Shown here: positions 62,580 through 64,000 of the stretch, piece by piece
How positions within the stretch are numbered: the stretch's first letter is position 1
Layout of the letters: each line of letters starts with the position of its first letter
NCBI GenBank assembly: GCA_037893225.1
Contig: JAZGUH010000370.1
Coordinates: forward strand, 744,001-808,000
DNA from: Hippasteria phrygiana
Lineage: Eukaryota > Echinodermata > Asteroidea > Valvatida > Goniasteridae
Reading direction: 5' to 3'
Length of the DNA stretch: 64,000 nt
Position numbers and translations under genes: made by a program
The notes under the pieces: generated by a model
Database searches by the model: none
The model's input: only the letters and a program-made list of their open reading frames with translations
Told to the model about the DNA's origin: nothing

Positions 62580-62743
62580 ATACTTACCTGGCTCAGGAGA
62601 TACCACGATCATTCAGGTGGTTCTCCCAAGGCGAGGCCTGACCATTGCACTATACAGTTAGGATGACCTTTGCGATTCCCTCAAATGTAGGGAACTCGGG
62701 AGTACAATTTCTGATAGTGGGGACTGCGTACGCGCTCTCCCCG
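62580..62743 (+). ncRNA. U1: U1 snRNA copy 3
   Basis: Complete U1 of 164 nt. The last loop is TACG instead of TTCG (still a UNCG-type tetraloop); stem-loop II has ATTGCACTATACAG. Just upstream, the CAACCAACAAATC stretch present in the other copies is missing, so the proximal element lies closer to the start. Confidence 0.94.
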
Positions 62744-62754
62744 TACAAATAACA

Positions 62755-62763
62755 AAAAGTAGA
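62755..62763 (+). terminator. 3' box-like element of U1 copy 3
   Basis: AAAAGTAGA, 11 bp after the RNA end. Confidence 0.55.
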
Positions 62764-62839
62764 ATTGAACTGTATGAGTATATATCTGTTGTATATTTCT
62801 ATTTCAATGTTATGAAACAACTGGATATTTAACGTGAAT

Positions 62840-62941
62840 AATGAAACTGGCAGGAGCGGGATTCCAACTTGCGACCTCCGGAATACCGTACCGGCGTTCT
62901 ACAAACTGAACTATCTTGCCCTATGTTGGCGGTCTCCCAGA
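62840..62941 (-). repeat. tRNA-derived SINE, family A
   Basis: Positional counterpart of 55895. The B-box is mutated (GATTCCAACTTGC), and ACAAACTGAACTATC shows A-box decay. Confidence 0.8.
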
Positions 62942-63211
62942 GTTACTTTCTTACTAATCTTCCTAACGTTCTAGTGCGTTTTAATAACTTATGTTTCTTT
63001 GAGTTCCTTTCTTCTAACAAAGTATCATGTTTTATTAAATATTATGAAACAAACCACAGGCTTTAAAATCATTACTTTACTGAATTACTGAGATATAGTT
63101 GCCGATTTTGTTGTATTTGTTTTATTTTTGTAATTTCTGAGCGGAACTCGTCACCGAGCAAGAGCGAACCCCCCCCCCCCCCCCCCCCACCCCCACCCCC
63201 AGCCTTTTGCC

Positions 63212-63330
63212 GCGTCATCTACTCTACTGTCGCGCCTGCCCTCTACTCCCGCCCCATCTACTCTACTGCTGCGCTGAGTGTCCCCTACTTCCGCTACATC
63301 TATATACTGTACTGCGGCGCCTGTCCTCTC
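63212..63330 (+). repeat. 39-bp minisatellite remnant, about three degenerate copies
   Basis: CATCTACTCTACTGTCGCGCC and CTACTGCTGCGCTGAGTGTCC: same unit as 56338-58965, unexpanded or contracted. Preceded by a poly-C run (63170-63188). Confidence 0.85.
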
Positions 63331-63766
63331 AGGCCCGTTGCCTTTCGCGAGACTGGGGGTGGGGGGGGGGGGGGGGGGTTTCGTAAAACCCCAAAGTGGA
63401 ACTTTTGGCATAATTATGTGCAACACTGTGCACACATTAAAGCGTCGTACGAGTTGCATTTTACCGTATTAAAGTGGAACATTCAGTGATACGTGTACTT
63501 TTAAGGCAAAATATGAAGTAGACTTGTAGTGACGTGCCGATTTTGTTGCATTTGTTTAATTTTCTGAGCGGATCTCGTCACCGAGCAGGGGAAGGGATTC
63601 GTTCGATCCCCCGCGCCACTAAAGCCTAAGTGTATTTATCGAGCTAGCAGACCATAAAAAAAGCACTGCAAACAGTTCTGTTGAATTCCGTTAATAAGAA
63701 TACAACGCACAGAGCTTATAATTCAAAAGAGGATATGTCGCACAATGTGTCTCAAAAAGGACTCAA

Positions 63767-63774
63767 ATTTGCAT
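63767..63774 (+). promoter_or_regulatory. octamer ATTTGCAT upstream of U1 copy 4
   Basis: 180 bp before the U1 start, with the same duplicated CATGCGCAGTAC block as copy 2. Confidence 0.65.
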
Positions 63775-63946
63775 ATGAAATTGAATGACGCATGCGCAGT
63801 ACATATGACGACAAACGTTCAAAATAACGCATGCGCAGTACTTATAGCGAAGCGTTAATTACGGAGCTCGTCATAAACTATTTTTAACGCCATGATTAAA
63901 ACGAAAACAGCCGAAGGGCATTACTAAAACAGTAAACCAACAAATC

Positions 63947-64000
63947 ATACTTACCTGGCTCAGGAGATACCACGATCATTCAGGTGGTTCTCCCAAGGCG
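63947..64000 (+). ncRNA. U1: U1 snRNA copy 4, cut by window end
   Basis: First 54 nt, from ATACTTACCTGG to TTCTCCCAAGGCG. The upstream 580 bp are almost identical to those of copy 2, marking a recent duplication. Confidence 0.9.

Larger units (their letters stand above)
60165..64000. repeat. segmental duplication, unit 2 of the U1 locus (cut by window end)
   Basis: Repeats the block order of 54860-59790, with an extra stretch of about 1.4 kb at 61035-62400 and with the minisatellite reduced to a few copies at 63212-63330. Confidence 0.8.

Overview
The window is animal (metazoan) genomic DNA. It shows short exons with GT-AG introns, many SINE and MITE copies, minisatellites, and RNA polymerase II-type U1 snRNA genes. 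The dominant gene is built from HYR (hyalin repeat) domains, which are strongly expanded in invertebrate deuterostomes. The SINE families also look like those of ambulacrarians (echinoderms/hemichordates), although a cephalochordate cannot be excluded. The lineage is inferred from memory of such sequences, not from a search.

Positions 1225-51456 (+ strand) carry the 3' part of one giant gene. I resolve 50 exons. Thirty-seven exons encode 36 tandem HYR domains of about 81 residues. All but one domain is a single symmetric phase 1-1 exon; domain 32 is split by a phase-0 intron. After them come SEA domain 1 (two exons), an EGF domain, a calcium-binding-type EGF domain, SEA domain 2 (two exons), a third EGF domain, one transmembrane helix, and a cytoplasmic tail of about 160 residues with 15 tyrosines, spread over five further small exons and ending in TAG at 51454-51456. 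The 5' end of the gene, including any signal peptide, lies before the window. With the favoured splice choice at EGF3, about 3,470 residues are encoded here. The predicted product is a type I membrane protein with a very long, heavily N-glycosylated, adhesive ectodomain, a SEA domain able to self-cleave, and a tail suited to tyrosine-kinase signalling.

The HYR exons are not a simple monotonic repeat. Their sequences fall into three consecutive blocks with different higher-order periods: five-exon units (domains about 2-17), a three-exon unit repeated four times (domains 18-29), and a two-exon unit repeated three times (domains 31-36). The array therefore grew by tandem duplication of multi-exon cassettes.

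The introns hold most of the other structure: three tRNA-derived SINE families, many non-autonomous DNA transposons with terminal inverted repeats (Tc1/mariner-like, piggyBac-like, hAT-like and unclassified foldbacks), and minisatellites with 11-, 11-, 20- and 43-bp periods. A 3' UTR with an AATAAA at 52822 follows the gene.

From about 54.86 kb to the end of the window is a segmentally duplicated locus with four U1 snRNA copies (55626, 59572, 62580, and 63947, which is cut by the window end). Each has an upstream octamer ATTTGCAT, and the three complete copies have a downstream 3'-box-like element. A 39-bp minisatellite has expanded to about 60 copies in one duplicated unit but remains at a few copies in its sister. 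Its long open reading frames follow from the 39-bp period and are not called as genes.
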